Shown here: piece after piece, positions 1 through 7,257 of the stretch
Numbering within the stretch: position 1 is the stretch's first letter
Layout of the letters: each line of letters begins with the position of its first letter
Assembly: GCA_009663005.1 (NCBI GenBank)
Contig: VIGQ01001101.1
Location: 15,001 to 25,000 of the forward strand
From: Actinidia chinensis
Taxonomy: Eukaryota > Streptophyta > Magnoliopsida > Ericales > Actinidiaceae
Length of the DNA stretch: 10,000 nucleotides
Direction: 5' to 3'
Notes under the pieces: model-generated
Seen by the model: the letters and a program-made list of their open reading frames with translations, nothing else
Told to the model about the DNA's origin: nothing
The model's database searches: none
Made by a program: the position numbers and the translations under genes

Positions 1-106
1 TGTTTGTTTGGCGGGGACAAGCGCCGGACTAAGTCGGACTGGACAAAGAGTCAAGTCCAGTCGGCCGTTTGTTTGTGAAAAAATGGTTCCGGACTAGGAG
101 TACGGT

Positions 107-121
107 CGGACTAATAGTCCG
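107..121. repeat. Subterminal palindrome of family H copy 1
   Basis: CGGACTAATAGTCCG is a perfect palindrome around a central A. It lies among other GGACT/AGTCC motifs near the left end of the element. The same core, GGACTAATAGTCC, occurs at 7546-7558 in copy 2, and GACTATTAGTC occurs near the right end of copy 2. Subterminal repeats of this kind are transposase-binding sites in several plant DNA transposons; that role here is inference. Confidence 0.65.
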
Positions 122-238
122 GGCATTTATACGACTAAGATGTCCCACCCCCACCCTGGAAGCTAGTCCCCGGACTAAGCCACCTTCGGACTATTATGAA
201 ATTACTCTAATTGGCCCTTACATTAAAGAATTTCCCTC

Positions 239-330
239 CAATAAAAGAAGAGAGAGAAAGGAGAGAGAAGAGAAAGAGAGAAGAGAGAGGGCAGGGGGGT
301 TGAGAGTGGATGGTGGAGGGGGGGGTTAAT
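239..330. repeat. Purine-rich (AG/G) low-complexity tract
   Basis: A run of nearly pure A and G (GAGAGA, AAGAGA and G6-8 blocks) on the + strand inside the left half of family H copy 1. The matching place in copy 2 (about 7679-7722) is pyrimidine-rich on the same strand, so this tract has the opposite polarity. An open frame across it encodes only Arg/Glu/Gly-rich sequence of simple-repeat origin and is not a gene. Confidence 0.75.
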
Positions 331-719
331 AAATTGGATGGTTGAGAAAGGAATTTTTTTATCAAGTTGTTTGTGGGCATAAATAAACAGTGGTTTTTAA
401 AAAAAAAATTACACGTTTTTCTAAAAAAATAATTTTTTTAAAAAAATATTTAATCAAAAAAAAATATTTTTAAAAAACAAATAATGTTGAAAGATATTAT
501 TTTATTGAGAACAATTTTTTAGAAAATAGAATAATGTTGATGTTATAAAAAAGTGTTATGTTTCAAAAATAATATTTTTTTTCAAAATTAATAATTTTTA
601 CAAATTATTTGCTAAAATTTAAATAAAAAAAAAATTACCATTTTCAGTCGTATTCTCGTTAGAGAAATTAAAAAAGTTTTAAAAATTTTAATGAAAATAG
701 TTAAAAAATATGAATAATA

Positions 720-867
720 GGAAAAAAAGGAGGAGGGAAGAGGAGGAAAAAGCCAGGAAAGACAAAGAAGAGAAAAGAAAAAAAGGATAGGGGGGAAAAA
801 GGGGGGGAAAGAAAGAGAAAATCTATAGGGGGGGAGAGAGGGGTGAGGAAAGATTGGGGAAAAAAAG
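720..867. repeat. Purine-rich tract in right half of family H copy 1
   Basis: About 150 bases of almost only A and G, with G6-7 runs. The corresponding part of copy 2 (about 8398-8442) is also AG-rich but much shorter, so this tract has probably expanded in copy 1. No gene is visible. Confidence 0.7.
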
Positions 868-1050
868 ATGGGGTGTTCGAAAACGAAAAACGGTTAATTT
901 TTAAAAAAGAAAACTGTTATCCAAAATAATTAAAAACTGATAAATGAAGGGGTATGGGTCATTTCCTTCATTTTCCCGCCGATTGGTAGCAAAAGCACAT
1001 AGGACAAGACTGGATTATCATTATCCAGAGTTTTGTCCGGAGCAGCAAAA

Positions 1051-1173
1051 CAAAACGAGCTACACGATGATTTAGTCCGACATTATATCCGGAGCAGCTC
1101 TTTTGTCCAGTCGGAGCCTCCTTGTCCAGTCCGCGAAAACATCCTTTGTCCAGTCCGGCAAACAAACGAGGCC
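1051..1173. repeat. Right terminal and subterminal repeat region of family H copy 1
   Basis: Contains four spaced TTTGTCCAGTC or TTGTCCAGTCC-type units (near 1102, 1121 and 1145) and TATATCCGGAG at 1085, then the tip CAAACAAACGAGGCC. The homologous end of copy 2 has a single TTTGTCCAGTCC unit before its tip, so copy 1 has extra tandem units of this subterminal motif. It pairs imperfectly with the left end at 22-60, which contains CGGACTGGACAAAGAG. Confidence 0.75.
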
Positions 1174-1231
1174 ACAAGAGAAACAACCTCGGCCTCCCAT
1201 CAAAGAAAATTCATTAAAAATCGGGGCATTT

Positions 1232-1321
1232 GGGTTTTTTGGGCTCATTTTTTATTAAATTAAAGACGTGTTTTCATTTTTTATTAGTTTTTTCTATTTT
1301 TTGGTTGCTCGATAATTTTTT
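1232..1321 (+). repeat. Direct repeat, copy 1
   Basis: Shares with 1777-1857 the ordered blocks GGGCTCATTTTT (there GGCTTATTTTT), TTAAAGACGTGTTTTCAT (there TTAAAGACTTGTTTTCAT), then TTTTGGTTGCT and AATTTTTTCT. Divergence and small indels show an old duplication or two copies of one dispersed repeat. The spacing between copies is about 545 bases. Function unknown. Confidence 0.6.
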
Positions 1322-1667
1322 CTTCCTTTTAAACCTTAAACTAGGAAAAATAGAAACTAAAAATATTGGAGATTTCACCCAAAGACAAAAATATTACAGG
1401 GTTTTTATGACATTGTCTTAGAGATTTTTTTTAATTTTTATGATTTCATTATCAAAGATGCTTCTGAAATTAAAAAAATTTGGCCAAAGGGTTAAGAAAT
1501 AACACTGAACTGAAGGCAAAAAAAAACTAAATAGTAGGTATTTTTGGCTTAATATTGTCCTTTTGAACTACTTTCGTAAAAGCTAATGAGAGGTAATTAT
1601 AAGTGAGAGTAAAAAAAAATTAGGGCCAGAGTGAAATTTAAATAAGTATTTTAGGTAACGTAAATTC

Positions 1668-1695
1668 TATAGGTGAGTGCAATTACTCACCTATA
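1668..1695. repeat. 11 bp perfect inverted repeat with 6-base loop
   Basis: TATAGGTGAGT at 1668-1678 is the exact reverse complement of ACTCACCTATA at 1685-1695, with loop GCAATT. Flanking sequence does not extend the stem convincingly, so it is a short isolated hairpin or the remnant of a small fold-back element. Confidence 0.65.
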
Positions 1696-1776
1696 AACAA
1701 AGAAATTAAAATATGTTTTACTTTTGGATTCATTCTAAATATAGAAATTTAAAAAAAATATTCCCAAAAGAATGGT

Positions 1777-1857
1777 GTGTTTTGGCTTATTTTTCTTTAA
1801 AGACTTGTTTTCATCTTTTGTTGGTAATTTCTACATTTTGGTTGCTTAATTTTTTCT
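1777..1857 (+). repeat. Direct repeat, copy 2
   Basis: Second copy of the repeat at 1232-1321, same orientation. The best-kept part runs from TTTAAAGACTTGTTTTCAT through TTTTGGTTGCTTAATTTTTT. Confidence 0.6.
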
Positions 1858-2496
1858 AGAGAAAATTTCCAATAAGTAAAGTAGTACTTTTCATGGCAAA
1901 GGACCATTGAGAATTATTAATTTTTATTTGGATAACCAAATTCTATTTTACATAAAATTACGATAATTAAGTTCAAACTCAATAATAACGTTTGTTATTC
2001 TCTTTTTGCCCTTACTAGTTCAATGAGATACGAATAATAAATAAAAAAGAATCTTAGACGTTAAAGTAACAAATAACAGAATATAAGAAAAAATATAATG
2101 ACATGATATATTCTATTTTTACACCTTGAAATCTCATTTTTAATTAATTTTTTAATCAATTATAAATTTAATTTTATATTTTTAATTATATGAATTATAG
2201 CGTTGTAATATCTTAACCAACTTTCATTTCTTATATTAAAAAGAAATCTCATTTCTTAGTTGGCCAAAAATTTAAAAAACAAGTCATATCATCACGCCCC
2301 CCGTTGGACTAAAAAACCCTAAAATTGCAGTACACATAATAATTCATAAGTTATTTTCAAATTCAAAATATATTTCCAAATACATCAAAGTTTATATACT
2401 TGTCTAAGTTACACACTTTTTTATTTTTTTGTTTTTAAAAATATTTTAGAAAATAATACAGTTGAAAAAATATTTAGAAAACTAACACTGTTAGGC

Positions 2497-2578
2497 GAGT
2501 CATCAATGTCATTGACGACTCTCGAGTCAATAATGACAATAGCGACCCTCGAGTGCACCCAAACGACATCGTTTTGGT
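2497..2578. repeat. Palindrome cluster in an AT-rich setting
   Basis: Positions 2497-2521 form a 25-base palindrome around T2509 with 11 of 12 pairs complementary (the pair 2502/2516 is A/C). XhoI-like CTCGAG occurs at 2521-2526 and 2548-2553, and AAACGACATCGTTT at 2561-2574 is another near-palindrome. The segment is clearly richer in G and C than its surroundings. A link to AAACGAC-TCGTTT-type motifs common in plant intergenic DNA is from memory and tentative. Not assigned to an element. Confidence 0.5.
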
Positions 2579-2605
2579 TTAAATTATAGAGAAAAAAAAG
2601 TATTG

Positions 2606-3397
2606 ATAGAGACCTATATGATAGCTATTTAAAATTCTATTCTAATAAGGAGAGCAAGTATTATCTGAATCATTCTAATCTTCTACCCAGTTGTTTTAAA
2701 CATTTTTTTGATTTTTCAAGTTTTTTGGTTTTCGTGATTTTTTCACATCTTATGAAAATTTTTTTGTTTAAAATTAAAAAAAGAATTCGCTACATACAAA
2801 AGAAATAGTTAATCTATTAAGTAAAATAATTTAATTTTTTTCTTTTGTAATTTTTTTTCTCTCTCTTCAACAGGAATTGAAATGTATAAACTCTTGATCA
2901 GATTATGAGAAAAAAATTACAACAAAATTCAAAAACTGAAACAGGTAAAAATTCTAAAATAAACTAATCGAAACTGGGAGTTAGTGAGAGTCTAGTCTAA
3001 ATTTCTCATTTCTCTTGATAAGAAAGTAAGTCACATGAATTGTGGATTACAGAGAAAAACATCATTTGAAAAATGATAAAATTAAATTAACGGGACCAAT
3101 TAGGTTCAATTTGGTACAACTTAGTTAACTTGAAAGTCACTTTAACTATTTTGGCATCGAGTTTTTTTTTAGTTATCTTTTTGTATTATTTAATTAAAGT
3201 TTTATACTTTTATAGATCTCTCAACGAGATAAATATGAAAATCTATTTTTTTTGTTTAGTTTAAAAAAATCATTAATAATAAAAAAAAATATTTTTTATA
3301 CACACTCTCTTTATCAGATTAGACTGTTTCGGATAATACCTGCTCTCCTTATCAAATAAATGACGAATAGATTAGATTGCTTTCTTAATAGGCTCTA
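2606..3397. mobile_element. Putative TIR element of unknown family
   Basis: The arm at 2643-2681 (core TAAGGAGAGCAAGTATTATC, then TCTAATCT) is the inverted counterpart of 3316-3354, whose reverse complement has TAAGGAGAGCAGGTATTATC and also ends in TCTAATCT; most positions in the ~37-base arms agree. Similarity appears to run outward more weakly, AGAGACCTAT at 2608-2617 against AGAGCCTATT on the minus strand at 3388-3397. The interior (2690-3300) is AT-rich and non-coding. No clear target duplication was found, so the outer limits are approximate. It could equally be two inverted copies of a dispersed repeat. Superfamily is unknown; long TIRs would fit a Mutator-like element. Confidence 0.5.
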
Positions 3398-3500
3398 CTC
3401 ATTGTGCATTAGGGCGACAATTGTGTTAGTTTTGTTAATTTTTTTTTTAACTGTGTTTATTTTTTAAAATAGTTTTAAAAAAAATGTTGAAAAATAAAAA

Positions 3501-3703
3501 AGAATAGTAATAGGTACACACCAAAAAATAGGTGTGTACAAGACACACCCATTTTGTCCCCTCACAAAATAAGTGGGACCCGCCCTAATTAGGATTTTCA
3601 CGTTTTTCTAAAAATCTTAATTAAGGCGGGTCCCACTTATTTGTGAGAGAGCAAAATAGGTCTTGTACACATCTATTTTTGAGTGTGTACCAATCATTAT
3701 TCC
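3501..3703. mobile_element. 203 bp fold-back MITE with 8-9 bp target duplication (MITE 1)
   Basis: Almost the whole element is one hairpin. The left arm (3501-3596) and right arm (3606-3703) pair over roughly 95 bases with few mismatches and gaps, including TAAGTGGGACCCGCC in the left arm and its complement in the right arm; the loop is only about 10 bases. Both flanks carry AATAAAAA(A) (3493-3501 and 3704-3712), an 8-9 bp duplication; an A at the junction makes its length ambiguous. Each arm also holds a smaller fold: GTACACACC and GGTGTGTAC at 3514-3539, and an imperfect version at 3665-3690. Known: 9 bp duplications indicate Mutator-like elements and 8 bp indicate hAT. The tips resemble those of the MITEs at 6740 and 6976. 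No coding capacity. Confidence 0.88.
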
Positions 3704-3712
3704 AATAAAAAA

Positions 3713-4166
3713 CTATATCACTTTGACTTAGAAAAGATTATCAAATGTTATACGATATGAAAAGAAAAAAAATTATATTTCAAAATTTTCATGATTTATT
3801 ATTTATTTGTTTCAAAATAAAAAAAAAATTGATCAAATTGAATTTTTAGAAGAAGTATTTATTTAAAATTCGAATTCAGATGAACTTAAACGAATTTACA
3901 AATTATAAATTCAAAATTGATTGAAATCATTATTTAAATTAAACAAGCAAGTTATAAGTTAAATTTATTGGGCCTATGTTGTTGTTTCGAGGTTTTGCCG
4001 TTTCCGTAATTGATTTATAGATGGAGATACGGCATTTGAGACCACCGTGTACGAGACAGAAAATTACGTACAGCTCATTTATTGTGTGTGTGGTGTGAGA
4101 GAGAGAGAGAGAGGGGGGGATTGTACAGTCTTGCATTAATGAGACAGAAAACTACTGCTACAGACT
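3713..4166. other. Intergenic segment between MITE 1 and the solo LTR
   Basis: AT-rich up to about 3960, then more balanced sequence to 4166. It contains a GT/GA microsatellite and a short repeated segment: GAGACAGAAAATTACGTACAG at about 4053 resembles GAGACAGAAAACTACTGCTACAG at about 4141. No exon, promoter or RNA gene can be supported. Confidence 0.5.
4084..4119. repeat. GT/GA compound microsatellite
   Basis: A short TG tract (4084-4093) passes into an uninterrupted GA tract of about 8 units and then a G run ending near 4119. Probably length-polymorphic. It ends about 50 bases before the LTR. Confidence 0.8.
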
Positions 4167-4443
4167 GCAGTTGTAATATCCCGACTCTTAATTACCTATA
4201 GTTATTTCAGAAAATAAAAACTTTTGTAATTTAAATTAAGGCATTTAATTCATTCTGGTGTTAAATTAAAAGATTAGTAACTTTTGGGTTAAAATAAAGA
4301 GACATTTAAATAAAGTAATTACTTAAAAAGTTGGAGGGGCTAAAGTGGCAATTTTAAGGGACAAAGACAAATTCGTTGTTCCCTTCGGGGAAAAAGAAAA
4401 ATAAATAAGTAAATAAATTAAAAAACCATCATCATGGGGACTG

Positions 4444-4461
4444 TTTTTTTTTTTTTTTTTT
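4444..4461. repeat. Poly(T) run in LTR
   Basis: Eighteen consecutive T within the U3-like part of the LTR, upstream of the TATA box. Likely length-variable. Confidence 0.85.
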
Positions 4462-4542
4462 AATTTTTCTGCCAAAAAAAAGGAAAAGAAAAAGAAAAAT
4501 AAAAAAAAAATAAAATAATAAAATATATTAATTAGATATATT

Positions 4543-4556
4543 TATATAATACGTGG
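4543..4556 (+). promoter_or_regulatory. Probable LTR promoter: TATA box and ACGTGG motif
   Basis: TATATAAT at 4543-4550 follows an AT-rich run and is followed at once by ACGTGG, a G-box-like core. The sequence changes sharply to purine-rich leader about 25-30 bases downstream, which is where transcription would be expected to start. Position within the LTR suits a U3/R boundary. Inferred from sequence only. Confidence 0.55.
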
Positions 4557-4576
4557 GGGGTTGTCGGTGTTGTTGT

Positions 4577-4699
4577 AAATAAGGAGAGAAGGGGAAAGCT
4601 GAGGAAAGAGGGAGACGAGAGAACGGGAACATGGATAGAAAGAGAAGGGAGAAGAACAGAGAAATCGCCAAGGAAGAGGAAGAGGAATTATTGAGGTAA
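4577..4699 (+). other. Purine-rich transcribed leader with a 22-codon open frame and possible splice donor
   Basis: From 4577 the + strand is dominated by A and G. An ATG at 4631 opens 22 codons rich in Lys, Arg and Glu (MDRKRREKN...EEEEELLR) and ends at TAA 4697-4699. The junction AG|GTAAAT at 4695-4696 matches a plant splice donor and overlaps the stop, and downstream TTTCAG at 6355-6360 could act as an acceptor. This is probably leader RNA with a chance short frame, not a gene. Confidence 0.4.
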
Positions 4700-4894
4700 A
4701 TTCAAATTCTTTCTCCAATTTCTTGTTAATTTCTGATATGGTCGAATGTATTATTGCCAACTCATAGTTAATGTAAATAATCTTGTCAAGATATCCAAAA
4801 ATTTTAACATTTGGAAAATCTTTTTTGGAAACACAATTTAGTATTGAATTGAAATACGATTTTTACGCACCGGACCAGCAGTAGTATTTGTTTT

Positions 4895-5620
4895 GGCACA
4901 ACTCGCTCATACGATATCCGTTTGAGTGTGATTCAAGTTTCATATGAAAGAACTTTAAATATCTACAAGTTATCGTGAAATACCAAAATTTTCCAATTTC
5001 AAGCTTAAGGTCTAAAATCGGGACTGGGAAGTACGAGTAGAAAAACGAATTAAGTTATGTTTTTATTTCGAATCTACTGTCGTATTTTAGCCATAACTAT
5101 TCATACGAAAATATTTTTCAGTTGATTTCAAGTATCTGAGAATAGCTATTTTAAATACCTACAAGTTTATGTGAAATTAATAATTTTCAAATTCGAAGTT
5201 TAACTTGCTCAAATAGACTTGAAGTCGAGTAGAAAAATCGGAGTTACGTTAGGTTGTTATTCAAAACTCAATGTCGTATTGAGCCCATAACTTTATCTCA
5301 TACGCAATATGTTTAGTTGATTAAGTGTCCTAAAAAGCTATTTCAATACTACGAGTTATGTGAAATAATACTTTTCAAATTCGAACTTTAAATGGTTCAA
5401 AAAGACTTGAAAATTCGAGTAGAAAAACTAAGTTACGTTAGGTTGTATTCCAAACTCACTGTTGGATTTAGCCATAACGTTTATATGAAAACATTTATTA
5501 ATTGAGTCAAGTGTCCGAGAATAGCTATTTTAAATACCTACAAGTTTTATATGAAATAAATTTTTTAAATTCGAAATTAAATGACTCAAAAACAGATTGA
5601 AGTCCGAACAAAAAAACTGC
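4895..5620 (+). repeat. Four diverged ~190 bp tandem repeats inside the LTR
   Basis: Units start near 4895, 5090, 5283 and 5471 (spacings 195, 193 and 188); the last is partial, ending near 5620. Each carries, in order, a GCCATAAC-like start, CATACGA or a variant, AGCTATTT (or ACTTTAAA in unit 1), CTACAAGTT, TGTGAAAT, a TTTTCAAATTCGAA-like block, a GACTTGAA or GACTGGGAAG block and CGAGTAGAAAAAC. Units 2 and 3 continue to a GTTACGTTAGGTTGT-type block, GTTATGTTTTTAT in unit 1. Divergence implies an old array. Internal repeats occur in some long plant LTRs; a role in regulation is not shown here. Confidence 0.85.
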
Positions 5621-5933
5621 TTTCTAATTTTTCAGTTCAGCTAGTTGAATAGTTTTCGACTAGTTTGGCTTTACAAAAAAAATTATTTTTTTAAATAAAA
5701 ACCCCAAAAAAAAAAAATATGTAGGTTAGCCTCGTACTTGAAAAATAAACTTAGTACATAATAAATACTTAAATAAAGATATTAACGTATTTATGTCAAC
5801 ACATAATATATAACGATCGATCGATTAGCCTATGGAACAAGACGAACGGTGAACACACTACTCAGCACAGCAATGTAACGTAACCTTAATCTCTAAAGTA
5901 GAGTAACTTACTTTTGCTGCTATGATATATGCA

Positions 5934-5960
5934 TAACATTATGTTATGCTATGCTATGCA
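5934..5960 (+). repeat. Short TATGC-type tandem repeat
   Basis: TTATGCTATGCTATGC preceded by ATGCATAACATTATG. A small degenerate pentameric repeat within the LTR. Confidence 0.5.
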
Positions 5961-6739
5961 ACTCCCATGACCTGAATAGATATGAATCTGTTGAAACGAG
6001 TTTATGTATATGCCTATGAACCATCATGTTGCTACCTTGCGAGAAGGTACTCGGCCGGCCAGGACCGGAGGGTGGAAAATTACGTTATCAAACCCGACTA
6101 AGGACGGGAGGTCATAGTGCAAATGTATGTTTTAAGAATTATGTTGACTCAGATATAGTCAAAAGGACAAGGACAGCATGAATTGTGAACAAGTTATTGC
6201 GAAAGATTAAATGTTTTATTTTCTTCCCGCTATATATGTTATAGGCATCTAACCATGGTATTTTTAGTTTTGCATATGTATATTAAAACCTATGTAGAGC
6301 TTATTGTTTATACGCTAAGGCAAATGTTGCTTAGAAATAATTTGTTTGACAATATTTCAGGTGATACGGAAATAAGTGAAGTTAAATGGTTAGACTTCAT
6401 GTTATGTAATAAGAAACACGAATTTATGTAGTATAGTCCGGATGAGAAAGTCCGGACAGCTTGGAATATGTAATTATCGAAGTATGTATGAAGTTAGACA
6501 TGTACAGTCTCTCTACCGTTCATGGGCATGTATTTCAAATGCTTGAATTTAATATTGAGTTTATTGACTCCAAAAATAAATTTATATGTCGCATTCAGCA
6601 CACAAAAAGTTTTTTTTAAAGAAAAGACAAAACGTTTAAAAAAAAATTGTACGAAGGAAAATCAAAGTGACGAGCTCGATGCCGCGGGGACCAGTGGGCG
6701 TCGGGCAGGTCGTTACAACAGTCAGACTCCTGTTGTCAT

Positions 6740-6905
6740 GGAAAATGCCTATGGGTACCCAAATGCATACTTAAGAGAGAGAGAAAACACAACAGGAGTA
6801 GCCCCCCAACCTCAAATGTGTGGAGCCCACCCCAAGTATGTGGAGCCCACTCCTCTTATGTCTCTCTCTCCTTGGTGTGCATTTGGGGTACCCATAGCAC
6901 TACTC
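6740..6905. mobile_element. 166 bp MITE with 9 bp target duplication (MITE 2)
   Basis: The left end GGAAAATGCCTATGGGTACC, then AAATGCAT, mirrors the right end, which on the minus strand reads GTGCTATGGGTACCCCAAAT, then GCACACC. Both continue inward into GAGAGAGA on the matching strand. Flanks are TGTTGTCAT (6731-6739) and TGTTGCCAT (6906-6914), a 9 bp duplication with one transition, typical of Mutator-like transposition. The interior has two copies of TATGTGGAGCCCAC or TGTGTGGAGCCCAC about 20 bases apart. It sits 22 bases past the end of the solo LTR. A long open frame crossing this region is a by-product of its base composition, not a gene. Confidence 0.85.
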
Positions 6906-6975
6906 TGTTGCCATCATCACAGCACACACTATCACGGCATCACTAACCACAATCACCCCTCGTTACATACTATCG

Positions 6976-7156
6976 GGTAATGTTACGAGTACAATCAAGT
7001 TGTATCCCAAATGCACACCCAATGAGGTGTCGTATTTGGATTGACTGGGTGTTGAGTCCACCCAATTCTTTCATCCTACACCTACCCACCCCAAATGCGA
7101 TACCTCATTAGGTATGCATTTGAGGTACAAATTTGATTGTACCCATAGCATTTTCC
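6976..7156. mobile_element. ~181 bp fold-back MITE, same TIR type (MITE 3)
   Basis: The left arm from 6976 (GGTAATGTTACGAGTACAAT, then CAAG) pairs with the right arm ending at 7156, whose minus strand reads GGAAAATGCTATGGGTACAA, then TCAAA. Pairing continues through CCCAAATGCACACCCAATGA opposite its partner and reaches about 70 bases per arm. The outer tip and the AAATGCA/ACC block match MITE 2, so the two belong to one family, but MITE 3 has an extra AATCAAATTTGTAC-type segment in each arm. A target duplication is uncertain: ATACTATCG on the left resembles ATATTATCC on the right at 7 of 9 bases, and only with a one-base shift. Non-coding. Confidence 0.8.
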
Positions 7157-7257
7157 TATATTATCCGAGCAAAGCAACATGAAAAAATTGACAGTTGAGA
7201 ATTAATAATCTACATTGTAGGATACAATTAATAATCCATATTTTTATAATAAAAAAT

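Larger units (their letters stand above)
1..1173. mobile_element. Non-autonomous TIR element, family H copy 1 (PIF/Harbinger-like), left tip outside window
   Basis: Seen: the window opens inside the left terminal repeat (TGTTTGTTTGGC followed by CGGACTAAGTCGGACTGG). The right end, read on the minus strand from 1173, is GGCCTCGTTTGTTTGCCGG followed by ACTGGACAAAGG. Both ends hold many short GGAC/GTCC motifs around a very AT-rich core. The same layout recurs at 7447-8689, and the cores align in the same orientation: a TTGAGAACAA block followed by TTTAGAAAATA (near 505-530 and 7923-7943), then TCTCGTTA followed by GAAAT. Known: GGCC-GTTTG-type tips and TAA/TTA target sites are typical of PIF/Harbinger and Tourist-like elements. 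Inferred: a deletion derivative moved by a transposase encoded elsewhere. No long reading frame is present. The three bases after the right tip are ACA, not TAA, so the target duplication is degraded or the boundary is slightly off; the left duplication cannot be seen. Certainty is high for a family of repeats and moderate for the superfamily. Confidence 0.8.
1174..2600. other. AT-rich intergenic DNA without a recognisable gene
   Basis: Rich in A and T homopolymer runs with stops in all frames. It holds a diverged direct duplication (1232-1321 and 1777-1857), a short hairpin (1668-1695) and a cluster of palindromes (2497-2578), given separately. No promoter, RNA gene or coding exon can be supported. 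Confidence 0.6.
4172..6717 (+). mobile_element. Solo LTR of a long-LTR retrotransposon (Ty3/gypsy-like)
   Basis: Seen: the sequence starts TGTAATATCCCG and ends GGTCGTTACA, giving a 5 bp terminal inverted repeat TGTAA/TTACA with canonical TG...CA ends. It is flanked by GCAGT (4167-4171) and ACAGT (6718-6722), a 5 bp target duplication with one transition. Outside the LTR there is neither a primer-binding site nor a polypurine tract, and no gag-pol frame lies within the window. This fits a solo LTR left by recombination between the two LTRs of a full element. Inside are a TATA box near 4543, a purine-rich leader to 4699, four ~190 bp tandem units (4895-5620) and a more GC-rich last part ending GTGGGCGTCGGGCAGG. 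The strand is set by the TATA box and leader. Known: LTRs of 2-4 kb starting TGTAA-type occur in plant Ty3/gypsy lineages such as Tekay/Del; assignment to a lineage is a guess without internal coding sequence. Confidence 0.85.

Noticed and set aside
69..329. 86-codon open frame on the + strand
   Set aside because: It lies in the left end of family H copy 1 and finishes in Arg/Glu/Gly-rich simple-repeat translation.
968..1263. Overlapping open frames on both strands at the right end of copy 1
   Set aside because: They translate the subterminal TTTGTCCAGTC motifs in either direction. No protein likeness was recognised.
2606..3397. Pair of LTRs instead of inverted repeats
   Set aside because: The two similar arms are in opposite, not direct, orientation and lack TG...CA ends.
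4631..4699. Short Lys/Arg/Glu-rich frame as first exon of a host gene
   Set aside because: It lies inside the LTR, ends at an immediate stop if unspliced, and is explained by the purine-rich leader. No following exon is visible.
3939..4760. Two minus-strand open frames (3939-4136 and 4542-4760)
   Set aside because: The first translates the GT/GA microsatellite, the second the reverse of the purine-rich LTR leader. Both are composition effects.
4895..5620. CRISPR array or satellite centromere repeat
   Set aside because: There are only four diverged units of ~190 bases, with no short identical repeats or unique spacers, and they sit wholly inside an LTR.
6430..6457. Repeated AGTCCGGA near the LTR end as a family H remnant
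   Set aside because: Two copies of AGTCCGGA nine to ten bases apart resemble family H subterminal motifs, but no tip or core sequence accompanies them, so chance or an LTR motif is more likely.
6522..6980. 152-codon open frame on the + strand
   Set aside because: It runs from the end of the solo LTR through its duplication and MITE 2 up to the start of MITE 3. It has no recognisable domain and its content reflects hairpin and microsatellite sequence. It is not a gene.
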